Assembly: GCF_002735705.1 (NCBI RefSeq)
Contig: NZ_PDZL01000031.1
Location: 1-52,528 of the forward strand
Reading direction: 5' to 3'
From: Janthinobacterium sp. BJB426
GTDB taxonomy: Bacteria > Pseudomonadota > Gammaproteobacteria > Burkholderiales > Burkholderiaceae_D
Length of the DNA: 52,528 nt
The translations under genes were made by a program, and so were the position numbers. Shown in pieces: positions 34,863-43,781 of the stretch. Every line of letters begins with the position of its first letter. Within the stretch, counting starts at the first letter, position 1. A model generated the notes under the pieces. The model was not told the origin of the DNA and made no database searches. It saw only the letters and a list, made by a program, of their open reading frames with translations.

Positions 34863-34878
34863 TGAGACGTTAGTCTCA
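34863..34878. promoter_or_regulatory. Operator-like palindrome between regulator and hydrolase genes
   Basis: TGAGAC-GTTA-GTCTCA, a perfect 6-bp inverted repeat, lies 110 bases before the regulator start and 113 bases before the divergent hydrolase start. The rest of the 237-base gap shows nothing else I recognise. Confidence 0.65.
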
Positions 34879-34990
34879 GCGCGTGGCCCGCACAATAGGA
34901 TGCCGCAGGACAAGATAAAAAGTTTCTCTGTTAGCATGCATCGCATGAAGCGAGCGCCGTTGCCGGCGTCAGCCATGACAGGAGATATGC

Positions 34991-36319
34991 ATGAAGACAT
35001 TGCCACCCATCCGTCGCCTGGCCCTGGCCGCCGCCTGCCTGGCGCTGGCCGCCGGCGCCCATGCGGCAGAGACAACGGCGCCGCTGTCGGCCGCCGCCAG
35101 CGACCCGGCTGCATTGCAATGGATGGTGGGCGCGCCGCCGCCGGCCGATAAGATCATCCGCTTCGACGATGGCAGCTATTTCAATTTCCCCCAGCTGCGC
35201 TGGAGCGTGTCGCACTTCCGCCAGTTGATGCCGACGGTGGCGGTGGCGCGCGGCTTGAAAGCGCCCGTGCCCTTGCCGCGCGCACTGCGCAACGATATCG
35301 ACAGCCTGCGCTTTACCCCGCTGGGCGCGAAGGAGACGATGACCTGGGAGCAGTCGCTGGGCGCCAATTACACGGACGGCATCGTCGTGCTGCACCGGGG
35401 CCGCATCGTGTATGAGCGCTATTTCGGCGTGTTGAAGGAGGGCGGCCAGCATGGCGCCATGTCCGTGACGAAGTCCGTGATGGGCACCATCGGCGCGGCC
35501 CTGGTGGCCGAAGGCAAGCTCGATCCCGGCAAGAAAGTGGCCGAGTACGTGCCGGAGCTGGCGAAGTCCGCGTTTGGCGACGCCACCGTGCGCCAGGTGC
35601 TCGACATGACCACGGGCCTGCAATTCAGCGAAGATTACGCCGACCCGAAAGCGGAAGTGTGGCAGCACGCGGCGGCCGGCAGCCCGCTGCCCAAGCCGAA
35701 GGATTACACGGGACCGCGCAGCTATTTCGAGTACCTGCAGACGGTGCGGCACGAGGGCAGGCATGGCGAGGGCTTCGGCTACCGTACGGTCAACTCCGAC
35801 GTGCTGGGCTGGATCATCGCCCGCGTCACGGGGCAGAGCGTCAACGAATACCTGTCCGAGCATGTCTGGCAAAAGCTGGGCGCCGAGCAGGATGCCTACA
35901 TGACGGTCGATTCGACGGGCACGCCGTTTGCCGGCGGCGGCTTGAATGCGGGCTTGCGCGACCTGGCGCGCTTCGGCGAAATGCTGCGCAACGATGGCCG
36001 CTATAACGGCCAGCAGATACTGCCCAAGGCGGCCGTCGACGATATCCGCCGTGGCGGCGACAAGCAGCTGTTCGCCAAGGGCGGCTACGATTTGCTCAAG
36101 GGCTGGAGCTACCGCGACATGTGGTGGGTCACGCATAACGAGCATGGCGCCTACATGGCGCGCGGCGTGTACGGCCAGCGCATCTACATCGATCCGAAGG
36201 CGGAAATGGTGATCGTGCGTTTCGCCTCCACGCCGACGGCGGCCAACGCGGCCAACGACCCGACCACCACGCCGGCCTTCGAAGCGCTGGGCAAGCTACT
36301 GCTGGCCAAGCCGCAGTAG
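34991..36319 (+). CDS. Serine hydrolase of the beta-lactamase / class C (EstB, NylB-like) family
   Basis: 442 aa. Signal peptide 1-25 (GAHA-AE). Catalytic S158-x-x-K161 in AMSVTKSV and likely base Tyr264 in FGYRTVNSD; the third motif is degenerate. The shape fits esterases, amidases and 6-aminohexanoate-dimer hydrolases of the beta-lactamase superfamily rather than true beta-lactamases. It is transcribed away from the AcoR-like regulator with a shared palindrome, so it may cleave an ester made by the monooxygenase. That link is inference. Ribosome site ACAGGAGAT. Confidence 0.88.
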   Translation: MKTLPPIRRLALAAACLALAAGAHAAETTAPLSAAASDPAALQWMVGAPPPADKIIRFDDGSYFNFPQLRWSVSHFRQLMPTVAVARGLKAPVPLPRALRNDIDSLRFTPLGAKETMTWEQSLGANYTDGIVVLHRGRIVYERYFGVLKEGGQHGAMSVTKSVMGTIGAALVAEGKLDPGKKVAEYVPELAKSAFGDATVRQVLDMTTGLQFSEDYADPKAEVWQHAAAGSPLPKPKDYTGPRSYFEYLQTVRHEGRHGEGFGYRTVNSDVLGWIIARVTGQSVNEYLSEHVWQKLGAEQDAYMTVDSTGTPFAGGGLNAGLRDLARFGEMLRNDGRYNGQQILPKAAVDDIRRGGDKQLFAKGGYDLLKGWSYRDMWWVTHNEHGAYMARGVYGQRIYIDPKAEMVIVRFASTPTAANAANDPTTTPAFEALGKLLLAKPQ

Positions 36320-36425
36320 CTTGCCAGCCGTGCGGCGGAACGGACTCAACTGCAATACACTATCCTTTCGTCATCATTTGTTGTTTGGGTGATAATTCAT
36401 GCGCCGCACGCAAGGAGTACGCACC

Positions 36426-37967
36426 GTGGAAACCAGTCAGCCGGATCAACCGCGCCCGCCACTCTGGCGGCGCCTGCTGTGGCCGGTCGCCCAGCTTGGT
36501 TCGGCTTTCAAGCTGACTGGCACGCATCTGCTGCACCACGTGATCGGCGCCAGCCTGATCGCCGCGTTGATGCTGGCGCTGGAGGGTTTTCACGTGCTCG
36601 AATGGCTCGATGCGGCCATGCTGCGGGCCAGCGCGGCGCAGGAGCGGCTGCTGGACCGGGGCAAGGACCCGGGCGCCGCCTACCGGCCCGGCATCATCGA
36701 AATCGACCAGCCCGCGTTCGAACAGGTCTTCGACGAGCGCGAACCGCTGGAGCGCACGCGCCTGGAGCAATTGATCGCCAGCGCCGCCGCGCGCGGCAGC
36801 AAGGTGCTGGCCATCGACCTGGACCTGGCGCCGGCCGTATATGAACAGCACAAGGCGGGCGAGCGGCCGCTGGACCGCCTGCTTGACCGGCTGGCCGCGA
36901 ATGGCCGGCAACTGGTGCTGATCCTGCCCGAGCAATCGGACCGCAACGCGAACCTGCCGTGGATACGCGCGCGCTGCGCGGCCGGCATCCACTTTGCCAG
37001 CCCGCGGATCCGCGAACGCATGGGCGCCGTCACGCGCATCGAGCTGAAAAGCCCCGTGCTGGCGGCCGTGGCCTTTGAGCTGGCGCATGGCGCCGACGAG
37101 CAGGAGCAGAAGCAGCCCATGCCGGCCGCCTTGTCCGAGCAAAAGGAAGTGATGGCGCTGGCCGGCCGCGTGTGCCAGCTGGCGCGGCGCACGGGCAGCG
37201 AAAAGGAATTGGCGCGCTGGGCGTTCGAACCCGTCATCCGCGGCGACGCCAAGGCGGCGGCCGAGCAGAACGCCGTTACCGCGCCGTTTCACCCGGCCGC
37301 CGTGGCGCCGGCATTCCTGAACCCCACGCGCACGCGCGTCAAACTGAGCGACGGCCAGGCTGGCGTGGATGCCGGCGCGCTGCGCAAGAACGTCGTGTAT
37401 ATCGGCAGCACGTATGACGTGCGCGACCGCTACACGACGGCAGAAGGCGAGCAGGCCGGCCTGCACCTGCATGCGGCCGCCCACACGTCGCTGGGCATCG
37501 GCACGGCCGACGTCAACAAATATGCGGTGTTCGTGGCCGACATCGTCATCGGCGTGCTGCTGGGCTGCCTGTTCGGCGGTCTGTGGACCCTGTACGGCCG
37601 CGCCGAACTGGCCATCGACAAGCGCATGGAAGGCCACGATTTCGGCCGCCTGCACCGCATGGGCACCCTGGCGGAATTCTATGGCATCCGCCTGATGCTG
37701 GCGCTGGTGTGGGCCTCGCCGTTTGCCATCGGCGCGCTGGCCATTTACCTGTCGCGCGGCTTGCTCGAGCAGGGCTGGTGGGTCAATCCCGGCCCGCTGA
37801 TCGCCGGCATGTTCCTGCACGCGATGTCGCTGCGCGACGAAGCCCACCATCCGCACGAGGAAGTGCCGGGCCTGTCCGTGTGGGCCCAGCTGCGCCGCAC
37901 GCATCCGGGCATCGTGCTGGTGCAGGCGCCGCTGGCGGTGCTGCTGTTGATCATCGCCCTGATCTAG
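36426..37967 (+). CDS. Stand-alone CHASE2-domain membrane protein
   Basis: 513 aa from GTG 36426 (AAGGAG eight bases ahead); ATG 36399 is possible. N-terminal membrane helix about 40-60, an extracytoplasmic CHASE2 sensor about 60-385 (PGIIEIDQPAFEQVF, KVLAIDLDLAP, and NVVYIGSTYDVRDRYTT near its end), then three or four C-terminal helices. CHASE2 is usually joined to a kinase, cyclase or GGDEF; here there is none, so it must act through a partner or has another role. 106 bases after the hydrolase gene. Confidence 0.85.
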   Translation: METSQPDQPRPPLWRRLLWPVAQLGSAFKLTGTHLLHHVIGASLIAALMLALEGFHVLEWLDAAMLRASAAQERLLDRGKDPGAAYRPGIIEIDQPAFEQVFDEREPLERTRLEQLIASAAARGSKVLAIDLDLAPAVYEQHKAGERPLDRLLDRLAANGRQLVLILPEQSDRNANLPWIRARCAAGIHFASPRIRERMGAVTRIELKSPVLAAVAFELAHGADEQEQKQPMPAALSEQKEVMALAGRVCQLARRTGSEKELARWAFEPVIRGDAKAAAEQNAVTAPFHPAAVAPAFLNPTRTRVKLSDGQAGVDAGALRKNVVYIGSTYDVRDRYTTAEGEQAGLHLHAAAHTSLGIGTADVNKYAVFVADIVIGVLLGCLFGGLWTLYGRAELAIDKRMEGHDFGRLHRMGTLAEFYGIRLMLALVWASPFAIGALAIYLSRGLLEQGWWVNPGPLIAGMFLHAMSLRDEAHHPHEEVPGLSVWAQLRRTHPGIVLVQAPLAVLLLIIALI

Positions 37968-38029
37968 CGCAAACCGTGGCGCCGCAGCGGCGCTAAACTG
38001 GGCGCCTTTTTCATTTGCAGGAGGATGCC

Positions 38030-38419
38030 ATGCTGAGCGGAGGATGTTTATGCGGCGACGTGCGCTACGAAGCGGGCACGGGCACCTTGGCCTGCCATTG
38101 CTCGATGTGCCGCCGCACGTCGGGCGCGCAGTTTGTCGCCTGGTTCAGTGTGCCACGGGCGAACTTTCGCTGGCTGCGGGGACAGGCCACGCCATACGCG
38201 TCCAGCGAACACTGCACGCGTAGTTTTTGCCCCCGCTGCGGCACGCAGCTGACGTTCGAGGATGCGCGCGACCTGGACGAGGTTGGCCTGACCACCAGCA
38301 GCCTGGACGACCCCGAACAACTGCCACCGCACAGCCATATCTATACGGACACGCAACTGGAGTGGGTGAGATTGGCCGATGGCTTGCCGCGGTATCGTGG
38401 GGCGCGTAGCGAGGGGTAG
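38030..38419 (+). CDS. GFA (glutathione-dependent formaldehyde-activating-like) family protein
   Basis: 129 aa zinc-binding protein. CxC (6, 8) in SGGCLCGDVRYE, CHCxxC (22-27), and CPRCGTQL further on, the GFA/CENP-V pattern. ATG 38030 has a perfect AGGAGG. Most members have no proven enzyme activity; the original Gfa is thought to bind glutathione adducts of formaldehyde. Monocistronic by position. Confidence 0.9.
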   Translation: MLSGGCLCGDVRYEAGTGTLACHCSMCRRTSGAQFVAWFSVPRANFRWLRGQATPYASSEHCTRSFCPRCGTQLTFEDARDLDEVGLTTSSLDDPEQLPPHSHIYTDTQLEWVRLADGLPRYRGARSEG

Positions 38420-38464
38420 GTCGGATTAGCGGGGCCGCCGAGGCGCGCAAGCGCGTAATCCGAC
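38420..38464. repeat. Intergenic inverted repeat (GTCGGATTA / TAATCCGAC)
   Basis: The nine-base arms at 38420-38428 and 38456-38464 are exact reverse complements, with a GC-rich middle holding GGCGCGC. It begins one base after the GFA stop codon. The form is that of a REP-like element. Confidence 0.6.
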
Positions 38465-38481
38465 ATGCTACTGGCGTCAAT

Positions 38482-38832
38482 TTAGTCGGTAATGGCGCGC
38501 AGGCGCGCCAGCGCGTCTTCCACGACGAATTCAGGCGCGGTTTCGATGCGCTTTGCGCCGCGTGCTTCAAGGTCGAGCATGCGGATCTGGTTGACCAGCG
38601 CCACCCCCTGCGTTGCCGTGCCGCTGCCGCTCAATGACGCGGCAAAGCCCGCGTGGCGGGCAAAATCGCCGCCTTGCGTGATGGGGGCGACCAGCACGAC
38701 ACCGAGCGTGTTGAAGGCGCTGGTGGACAGCACCAGCGCTGGCCGGGACGCGCCGCGCTGTTCACGGCCTTCCGTTGGCTCCAGATTGACCATCACGATA
38801 TCGCCACGGCCGAACTGGACGCGCTTTACCAT
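38482..38832 (-). CDS. chpB: ChpB/MazF-type endoribonuclease toxin
   Basis: 116 aa, close in length and wording to E. coli ChpB: FGRGDIVMVNLEPTEGREQRGASRPALVLS, APITQGGDFARHAGF, LVNQIRMLDLEARGAKRI. Toxins of this family cut mRNA at short sites and stop growth when the antitoxin is lost. Start ATG 38832 overlaps the antitoxin stop by seven bases; the longer frame upstream lies inside the antitoxin gene. Confidence 0.93.
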   Translation of the reverse strand: MVKRVQFGRGDIVMVNLEPTEGREQRGASRPALVLSTSAFNTLGVVLVAPITQGGDFARHAGFAASLSGSGTATQGVALVNQIRMLDLEARGAKRIETAPEFVVEDALARLRAITD

Positions 38833-39077
38833 GCTTCGCGGCCTGCCGGTTTGATCTGGCTCCATGCCGCCATGTCGGCCGGTTCTGGCGCCGTGACATC
38901 GCATTGGGCAACCAGATCATCGAGCGTGAAGGCAGGGCGCTTGGCTTTCAGGAATACGCCGTCCGGACGCACATCGACCGCCAGCTTGTCGCCCAGCGAC
39001 ACCTTCAGCATGCCCAGCAGTTCCGTTGGCAAGCGCACGGCCGCGCTATTGCCCCATTTTTGGATCGATAGTTCCAT
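38826..39077 (-). CDS. chpS: ChpS/MazE-type antitoxin
   Basis: 83 aa. N-terminal AbrB/MazE swapped-hairpin DNA-binding domain (MELSIQKWGNSAAVRLPTELL) and a C-terminal toxin-binding tail rich in acidic and aromatic residues (DMAAWSQ). ATG 39077 has AGGAGG ahead. A perfect palindrome 15 bases further upstream is the likely site through which the antitoxin and complex repress the operon. Confidence 0.92.
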   Translation of the reverse strand: MELSIQKWGNSAAVRLPTELLGMLKVSLGDKLAVDVRPDGVFLKAKRPAFTLDDLVAQCDVTAPEPADMAAWSQIKPAGREAW

Positions 39078-39091
39078 ATGACCTCCTATGT

Positions 39092-39106
39092 ATCTACATT
39101 GTAGAT
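39092..39106. promoter_or_regulatory. Palindromic operator of the chpSB operon
   Basis: ATCTACA-T-TGTAGAT is a perfect 7+1+7 palindrome, 15 bases before the antitoxin start codon. MazE/ChpS-type antitoxins bind such repeats. Confidence 0.7.
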
Positions 39107-39135
39107 TCATGTAATCTGATAATCAAGGACGGTGT

Positions 39136-41907
39136 TTACCCGATCAGCTTCAACCCCGGCGGCAGCGCCTCGCCCAGCATGCGCTTGGTATTCGCTTCGT
39201 CCAGCTGCGTCACTTCGCTGACCATCGCCTGCCACAGGGGCGGGGCGCCGACGGCTTTCAGGCGAGCCAGGATGGTGGCCCGTAGTTCATCGGCGATGTC
39301 GCGCGAACGGTCGCCCGTCATGCGCGCCAGGTGGGTGGCGGCAAACGCCGCCGGTTCCGTCTTTTTCCAGTCCAGCGCCAGCAGCATCGTGAGCCATTCG
39401 GCCACGGTGGCGCTGTCGACCACTTCATGCGCGCTGCCGTGGAAGGGCTGGCGCGCGCCGACCCTGGCCAGCGCCCACAGGGTATTCGTGTCCGCCACTT
39501 CGCCCTTTTTATCAGCCTTCTGCAGACGCTTGATCAGCCAGGCGCCCACTTCGGCCTTGTAGGCGCCGGGGATGCGCTCGAGCGAGGCGCCCAGGCGCAA
39601 CATGTCTTCATCGCTGCCGTTGACGAGGGTGACGGGGCGGCTGCCGCGCTGGGCCGCATCGGCTTGCAGGTTGAAGGCGAAGTCGTCGAGCAGGCGCAGT
39701 TGCTGCTCCGTGCTCAAGCCGCCTGCCACGCGGCGCCACAGGGTCCACCATTCGGCGCATACCTGGTTGTCCTTGTGGTGCTGCACGCCCGCGTCGAACA
39801 GGGCCCACAGCTGCTCGATGCGCCACGGGTCGAGCGCGTCGCCATAGCCGGGCCGCAAACAGTAGCCGGCCAGGTTCAGCCACACCCGCTCATGTTCGGC
39901 GGAGCGGCGCCGGCCACGCGCGCGTTGTAGCAGGGCGTCGAACAGCTGGCGCAAGAGCGGCGTGTCCCAGCTTTCGCGTCCGCCCAGCCCCCGTTCCAGG
40001 TGCTGGCGCAGCTGGCGCACTTCCTTGGTTTCGACCTTTTGCGCCTTGCCGCCGAAGATGCGCTCGATTTTCTCGATGGCTTCTTTCACGCGTGGTGATA
40101 CGCTGGACGTTTCGCTTGCTACATCCTCTTCGCCTCGCAGCTGGAATTCCAGCAGCCAGCGCTGGCCGGCATCCGCTGCTGCCACGCAATGCACTTCCAG
40201 GGTACCCACTTCCGTCATGACTGTCACCAGCTGCACGGTGATGTCGCGCTTGTCACCGCTTTCCGCTTGCAGCACGCTGGCCAGCGGCGGCAGGCGCAAG
40301 TATTCTCCGGCATCCAGATCGACGATTTCGCCCAGCTGCGGCGGCGTGCCCGCCTCAAAGAGGGACGTGGCCAGGTGGAAGCGCACGGGCCGGCCCAGGC
40401 GCAGCGCGAACAGGCGCTCCGTCAGGCGGATTTCCTCGCCGCTGGCGCTGCCACGGGGCAGGATGCAGACGGCGCGCTTGTCCTTGCCTGCCTCGCCCAG
40501 CACGAGGAAATAGCTGCGCGGCGAGCCGCCACCGATGCGCGGCGCCTGGCCGCGCCGGGCCAGCGCGTAGGCGACGGCGCCACGGGCCACGGCCACGTCG
40601 GGATTATCGTTGTGCAGGATGGTCAGGGGCTGGCCGCGCCAGTGCGCCAGGGTCTCGGCCAGGCGGCGCGCTAGCGCGTCGGCGCGGAACACGCCGCCAT
40701 TCAGCAGCAAGGTATCGGGCAGTGCGCCTTGATGCTGTTGTAAAAAGCTGGCCAGGTGGCGCGTGATGGCCGCGTCCTGCGCATACGGCAGGCCGAATTC
40801 GACGATGCCGGCGCGGCCTTTTTTCGCTGTCTCCGTGAGTTCCACTTTCGGGAAGAAGCCGTCGACCACCATGGCCGCCACTTCCTCGCGCGTGACGTCG
40901 GCGGACCGGCTGCCACCAATCAGGCGCGAGCCCGCGCCCAGCAGGGTGACGGTGGCGCTGTCCGGCGCATCGTGCGACAGCAGCAATTCCTTGGCGGCGC
41001 GGCAGCGTTCCATCAACTGCGACAAACGCGCGGCCGACAGCTTCATGCCGCCTTCGCTGCCAGCGGCCATGCGCGTTTCCACCAGGTGGGCCAGCGCCAG
41101 GTCCATATTGTCGCCGCCCAGTATCAAGTGGTTGCCCACGCTGCTGCGCGTGAGCCGCGGTTCGCCGTTGCCATCGAAGGCCACGTCGATCAGGCTGAAA
41201 TCCGTGGTGCCGCCACCCACGTCGCATACCAGAATGCGGCGCGTGTCGGCCAGGTCGTCGCGCAGGGTGGCGCGCCGGCGTTGCAGGAAATCGTAGAAGG
41301 CCGCTTGCGGTTCTTCCACCAATCGCAAGGTGGGCAAGCCCGCCATGCGGGCCGCTTCCAGGGTGAGTGCGCGCGCACCCTCGTCGAACGAGGCGGGAAT
41401 GGTCAGCACCAGTTCCTGCTCTTCGAGCGGAGAATCGGGGAAGCGGTGATTCCACGCGGCGCCTACATACGCGAGGTAGCTGGCGCTGGCCGCCACGGGC
41501 GACACCTTGGCCACGTCGGCATCCGCACCCCACGGCAGGATGGGCGCCTGGCGGTCCACGTTCGCATGCGACAGCCAGCTCTTTGCGCTGGAGACGAGCC
41601 GGCCCGGCACCTGGGCGCCGAGCTGGCGCGCCAGGGCGCCCAGTACTGCATGGTCGACGCTCGCTGGGTCCTGCTGCGGCCACGGCAGCTGCAAGTCGCC
41701 CGCCGCCAGTTCGCCGGCGGCAGGGTGGTAGCGCAAGGACGGCAGCAGCGGGCGTGCAGCCACTTCGCCGGGGGCGACCAGCTGCTCGATGGGGAACAGG
41801 TTTATTTCCGCCTGCGCATCGCCAGCCGCCGCATACGCCACCACCGTGTTGGTGGTGCCCAGGTCGATGCCGACCACGAAGGCCGGCCGCACCTTCGCGC
41901 CGCGCAT
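39136..41907 (-). CDS. Hsp70-like protein with long C-terminal extension (DUF3731-type)
   Basis: 923 aa. The N-terminal actin/Hsp70 ATPase is complete in outline: phosphate-1 GIDLGTTNTVVAY (13-25), phosphate-2 VCDVGGGTTDFSLIDV, and LILGGDNMDLALAHL. From about residue 550 on, the sequence differs from DnaK and continues about 280 residues past its usual length; I take this tail to be the DUF3731 region. The usual DnaK substrate-binding and EEVD-like end are not visible. Start ATG two bases after the upstream Hsp70 stop, with no clear ribosome site, so translation is coupled. Clients unknown. Confidence 0.88.
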   Translation of the reverse strand: MRGAKVRPAFVVGIDLGTTNTVVAYAAAGDAQAEINLFPIEQLVAPGEVAARPLLPSLRYHPAAGELAAGDLQLPWPQQDPASVDHAVLGALARQLGAQVPGRLVSSAKSWLSHANVDRQAPILPWGADADVAKVSPVAASASYLAYVGAAWNHRFPDSPLEEQELVLTIPASFDEGARALTLEAARMAGLPTLRLVEEPQAAFYDFLQRRRATLRDDLADTRRILVCDVGGGTTDFSLIDVAFDGNGEPRLTRSSVGNHLILGGDNMDLALAHLVETRMAAGSEGGMKLSAARLSQLMERCRAAKELLLSHDAPDSATVTLLGAGSRLIGGSRSADVTREEVAAMVVDGFFPKVELTETAKKGRAGIVEFGLPYAQDAAITRHLASFLQQHQGALPDTLLLNGGVFRADALARRLAETLAHWRGQPLTILHNDNPDVAVARGAVAYALARRGQAPRIGGGSPRSYFLVLGEAGKDKRAVCILPRGSASGEEIRLTERLFALRLGRPVRFHLATSLFEAGTPPQLGEIVDLDAGEYLRLPPLASVLQAESGDKRDITVQLVTVMTEVGTLEVHCVAAADAGQRWLLEFQLRGEEDVASETSSVSPRVKEAIEKIERIFGGKAQKVETKEVRQLRQHLERGLGGRESWDTPLLRQLFDALLQRARGRRRSAEHERVWLNLAGYCLRPGYGDALDPWRIEQLWALFDAGVQHHKDNQVCAEWWTLWRRVAGGLSTEQQLRLLDDFAFNLQADAAQRGSRPVTLVNGSDEDMLRLGASLERIPGAYKAEVGAWLIKRLQKADKKGEVADTNTLWALARVGARQPFHGSAHEVVDSATVAEWLTMLLALDWKKTEPAAFAATHLARMTGDRSRDIADELRATILARLKAVGAPPLWQAMVSEVTQLDEANTKRMLGEALPPGLKLIG

Positions 41908-41909
41908 GC

Positions 41910-43781
41910 TTATGGCTGCGGCGTGCCGCGCACGTCGAATTCCACTTTCCAGCGCTCGGCGCCGTCAGGGGACACGGCCAGCAGTTCCAGGGTGCCCGCC
42001 TCCGTCACGCGCGCATGCAGCTTGACCTGCACCACGTCGCCGGCCGACCGGCCTTCGGCGGACAAGGTCGCCTGGATTTCGCTCAGTTCCTGCAATTCGT
42101 CCGGGCCCCAGAAGTCGAGCAAGTCGCCGATCTGGTCGTTGCGGCGCGTGGATGAGGCGAAGAAGCGGAAATGCACGGGTTCGCCCACGACGAGGCCGAA
42201 TTGCTGGCCCGGCAGTTCCAGTTCGCTGCCTTCTTCCATGCCGAACGGCGCCACGCACAGGGCCTGGATCGGCGGTTCCATGCCGGGGATGGCCGGCATC
42301 GCCGATTCGATGGCCACGTAGAAGGAACTGGCCGTGCCACCGCGGATGCGCACGCCATGGCCGCGCCGCACGTAGCTGTAGTAGGCCGCGCCACGGGCGA
42401 CGGCCAGGTCCAGGTCGGCCCCGGCCAGCATGCGCGCCGGTTCAGCGCCTTCCATGTACAGCCAGTCGTTGACGGTCGCCATGATGCGCTGGACCAGCAA
42501 GTCGGACTTGAAGACGCCGCCGTTGAACAGCACGGCCGTCGGGTGCAAAAAGCTGGCGCCGTCCGCCTGGCGGCCCGCGAAGCCTTCCAGTTCGCTGGTC
42601 GCCGCCACTTGCCGGCCCAGGAAGGCGGCCAGGTGGCGCGTGATGGCCGCGTCCTGCGCATACGGCAAGCCCAGTTGCGTGAGGCCCGCGCGCGTGCGCA
42701 CGGCAGGGCGGCTCGATGCTTCCACCTGCGGGAAGAAGCCGTCGAGGATGAAGGTGGACACTTCCGCGCGCGTCAGTTCCGTGCGGATGGAGCCGCCGAT
42801 CAGCTTCGAGCCGCGGCTCGGCACGACGATCGGTGCCACATCGAGGCCGCTGTCGGCCAGCAGGCTTTCCTTGGCGCTGCGGCAGCCATACGTGAGCGCC
42901 CGCATCTGCCAGGCGTCGAGCTGGGTGCCGTTGGCGGCCAGCTTGCGGGCCACCAGGTGGGCCAGCGCCAGGTCCATATTGTCGCCGCCCAGCAGGATGT
43001 GTTCACCGACGGCGACCCTGTGCGGTTCCAGCACGCCGTCGCGCTCGAGCACGGCGATCAGCGAAAAGTCACTGGTGCCGCCGCCCACGTCGACCACCAG
43101 GATGATGTCGCCCGGCTTGACTTCCTTGCGCCAGCGGCCTTCGCTGGTCTGGATCCAGCTGTACAGGGCCGCTTGCGGCTCTTCCAGCAAGGTCAATGAG
43201 GTGTAGCCGGCTGCCTGCGCCGCTTCCATCGTCAGCTCGCGCGCGGCCGGGTCGAACGAGGCCGGAATCGTGACCGTGATTTCCTGCTGCGCGAACGGCG
43301 CTTGCGGGTGGGCGTTGTCCCAGGCCTGGCGCAAGTGCGTCAGGTAGCGCGTGGCGGCCGTGATCGGTGAAATGCGCGCGACTTCCGCCGGCGCGTCGTT
43401 CGGCAGGATGGCCGCGCGGCGGTCCACGCCGGGGTGGCACAGCCAGCTTTTCGCGCTCGACACCAGACGGATCGGCGTGGTGGCGCCGCGGCTGCGGGCC
43501 ATTTCGCCGACGACGAACGGCGCTTCGGCTTCTTCCGTAACCCAGGGCAGGGCCAGGTCGCCGGCCGCCACTTCATCGGCGTGCGGCAGGTAGACGAACG
43601 ATGGCAGCAAGGAAAGCTCTTCGACGGTGCCCGGCGCCGACAACTGCGGCACTTTCAGCACGCCGTGGCTGGATTGCTCGCCGTCGCTCTCGACCAGGTT
43701 CACATACGACAGGGCGCTGTGGGTGGTGCCCAGGTCGATGCCGATGGCGTAGCGCGGGGTGTTGTTCGTTGTGTCGTTCAC
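41910..43781 (-). CDS. Hsp70-like protein, second paralogue
   Basis: 623 aa. ATPase motifs GIDLGTTHSALSY, VVDVGGGTSDFSLIAV, HILLGGDNMDLALAHL. It shares long stretches with the 923-aa neighbour (RLVSSAKSWL, ITVTIPASFDPAARELTMEAA, LPYAQDAAITRHLAAFL), so the two arose by tandem duplication. Length is near DnaK but the C-terminal part is not a standard peptide-binding domain. It overlaps the DUF2760 gene by four bases. No dnaJ or grpE is nearby. Confidence 0.88.
   Translation of the reverse strand: MNDTTNNTPRYAIGIDLGTTHSALSYVNLVESDGEQSSHGVLKVPQLSAPGTVEELSLLPSFVYLPHADEVAAGDLALPWVTEEAEAPFVVGEMARSRGATTPIRLVSSAKSWLCHPGVDRRAAILPNDAPAEVARISPITAATRYLTHLRQAWDNAHPQAPFAQQEITVTIPASFDPAARELTMEAAQAAGYTSLTLLEEPQAALYSWIQTSEGRWRKEVKPGDIILVVDVGGGTSDFSLIAVLERDGVLEPHRVAVGEHILLGGDNMDLALAHLVARKLAANGTQLDAWQMRALTYGCRSAKESLLADSGLDVAPIVVPSRGSKLIGGSIRTELTRAEVSTFILDGFFPQVEASSRPAVRTRAGLTQLGLPYAQDAAITRHLAAFLGRQVAATSELEGFAGRQADGASFLHPTAVLFNGGVFKSDLLVQRIMATVNDWLYMEGAEPARMLAGADLDLAVARGAAYYSYVRRGHGVRIRGGTASSFYVAIESAMPAIPGMEPPIQALCVAPFGMEEGSELELPGQQFGLVVGEPVHFRFFASSTRRNDQIGDLLDFWGPDELQELSEIQATLSAEGRSAGDVVQVKLHARVTEAGTLELLAVSPDGAERWKVEFDVRGTPQP

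Noticed and set aside
37979..38011. Terminator after the CHASE2 gene
   Set aside because: GCGCCGC-A-GCGGCGC forms a stem but the T-run is 13 bases away, so intrinsic termination is doubtful.
39136..43781. Calling the Hsp70 genes dnaK
   Set aside because: The C-terminal domains do not match DnaK and there is no grpE/dnaJ; the name would mislead.
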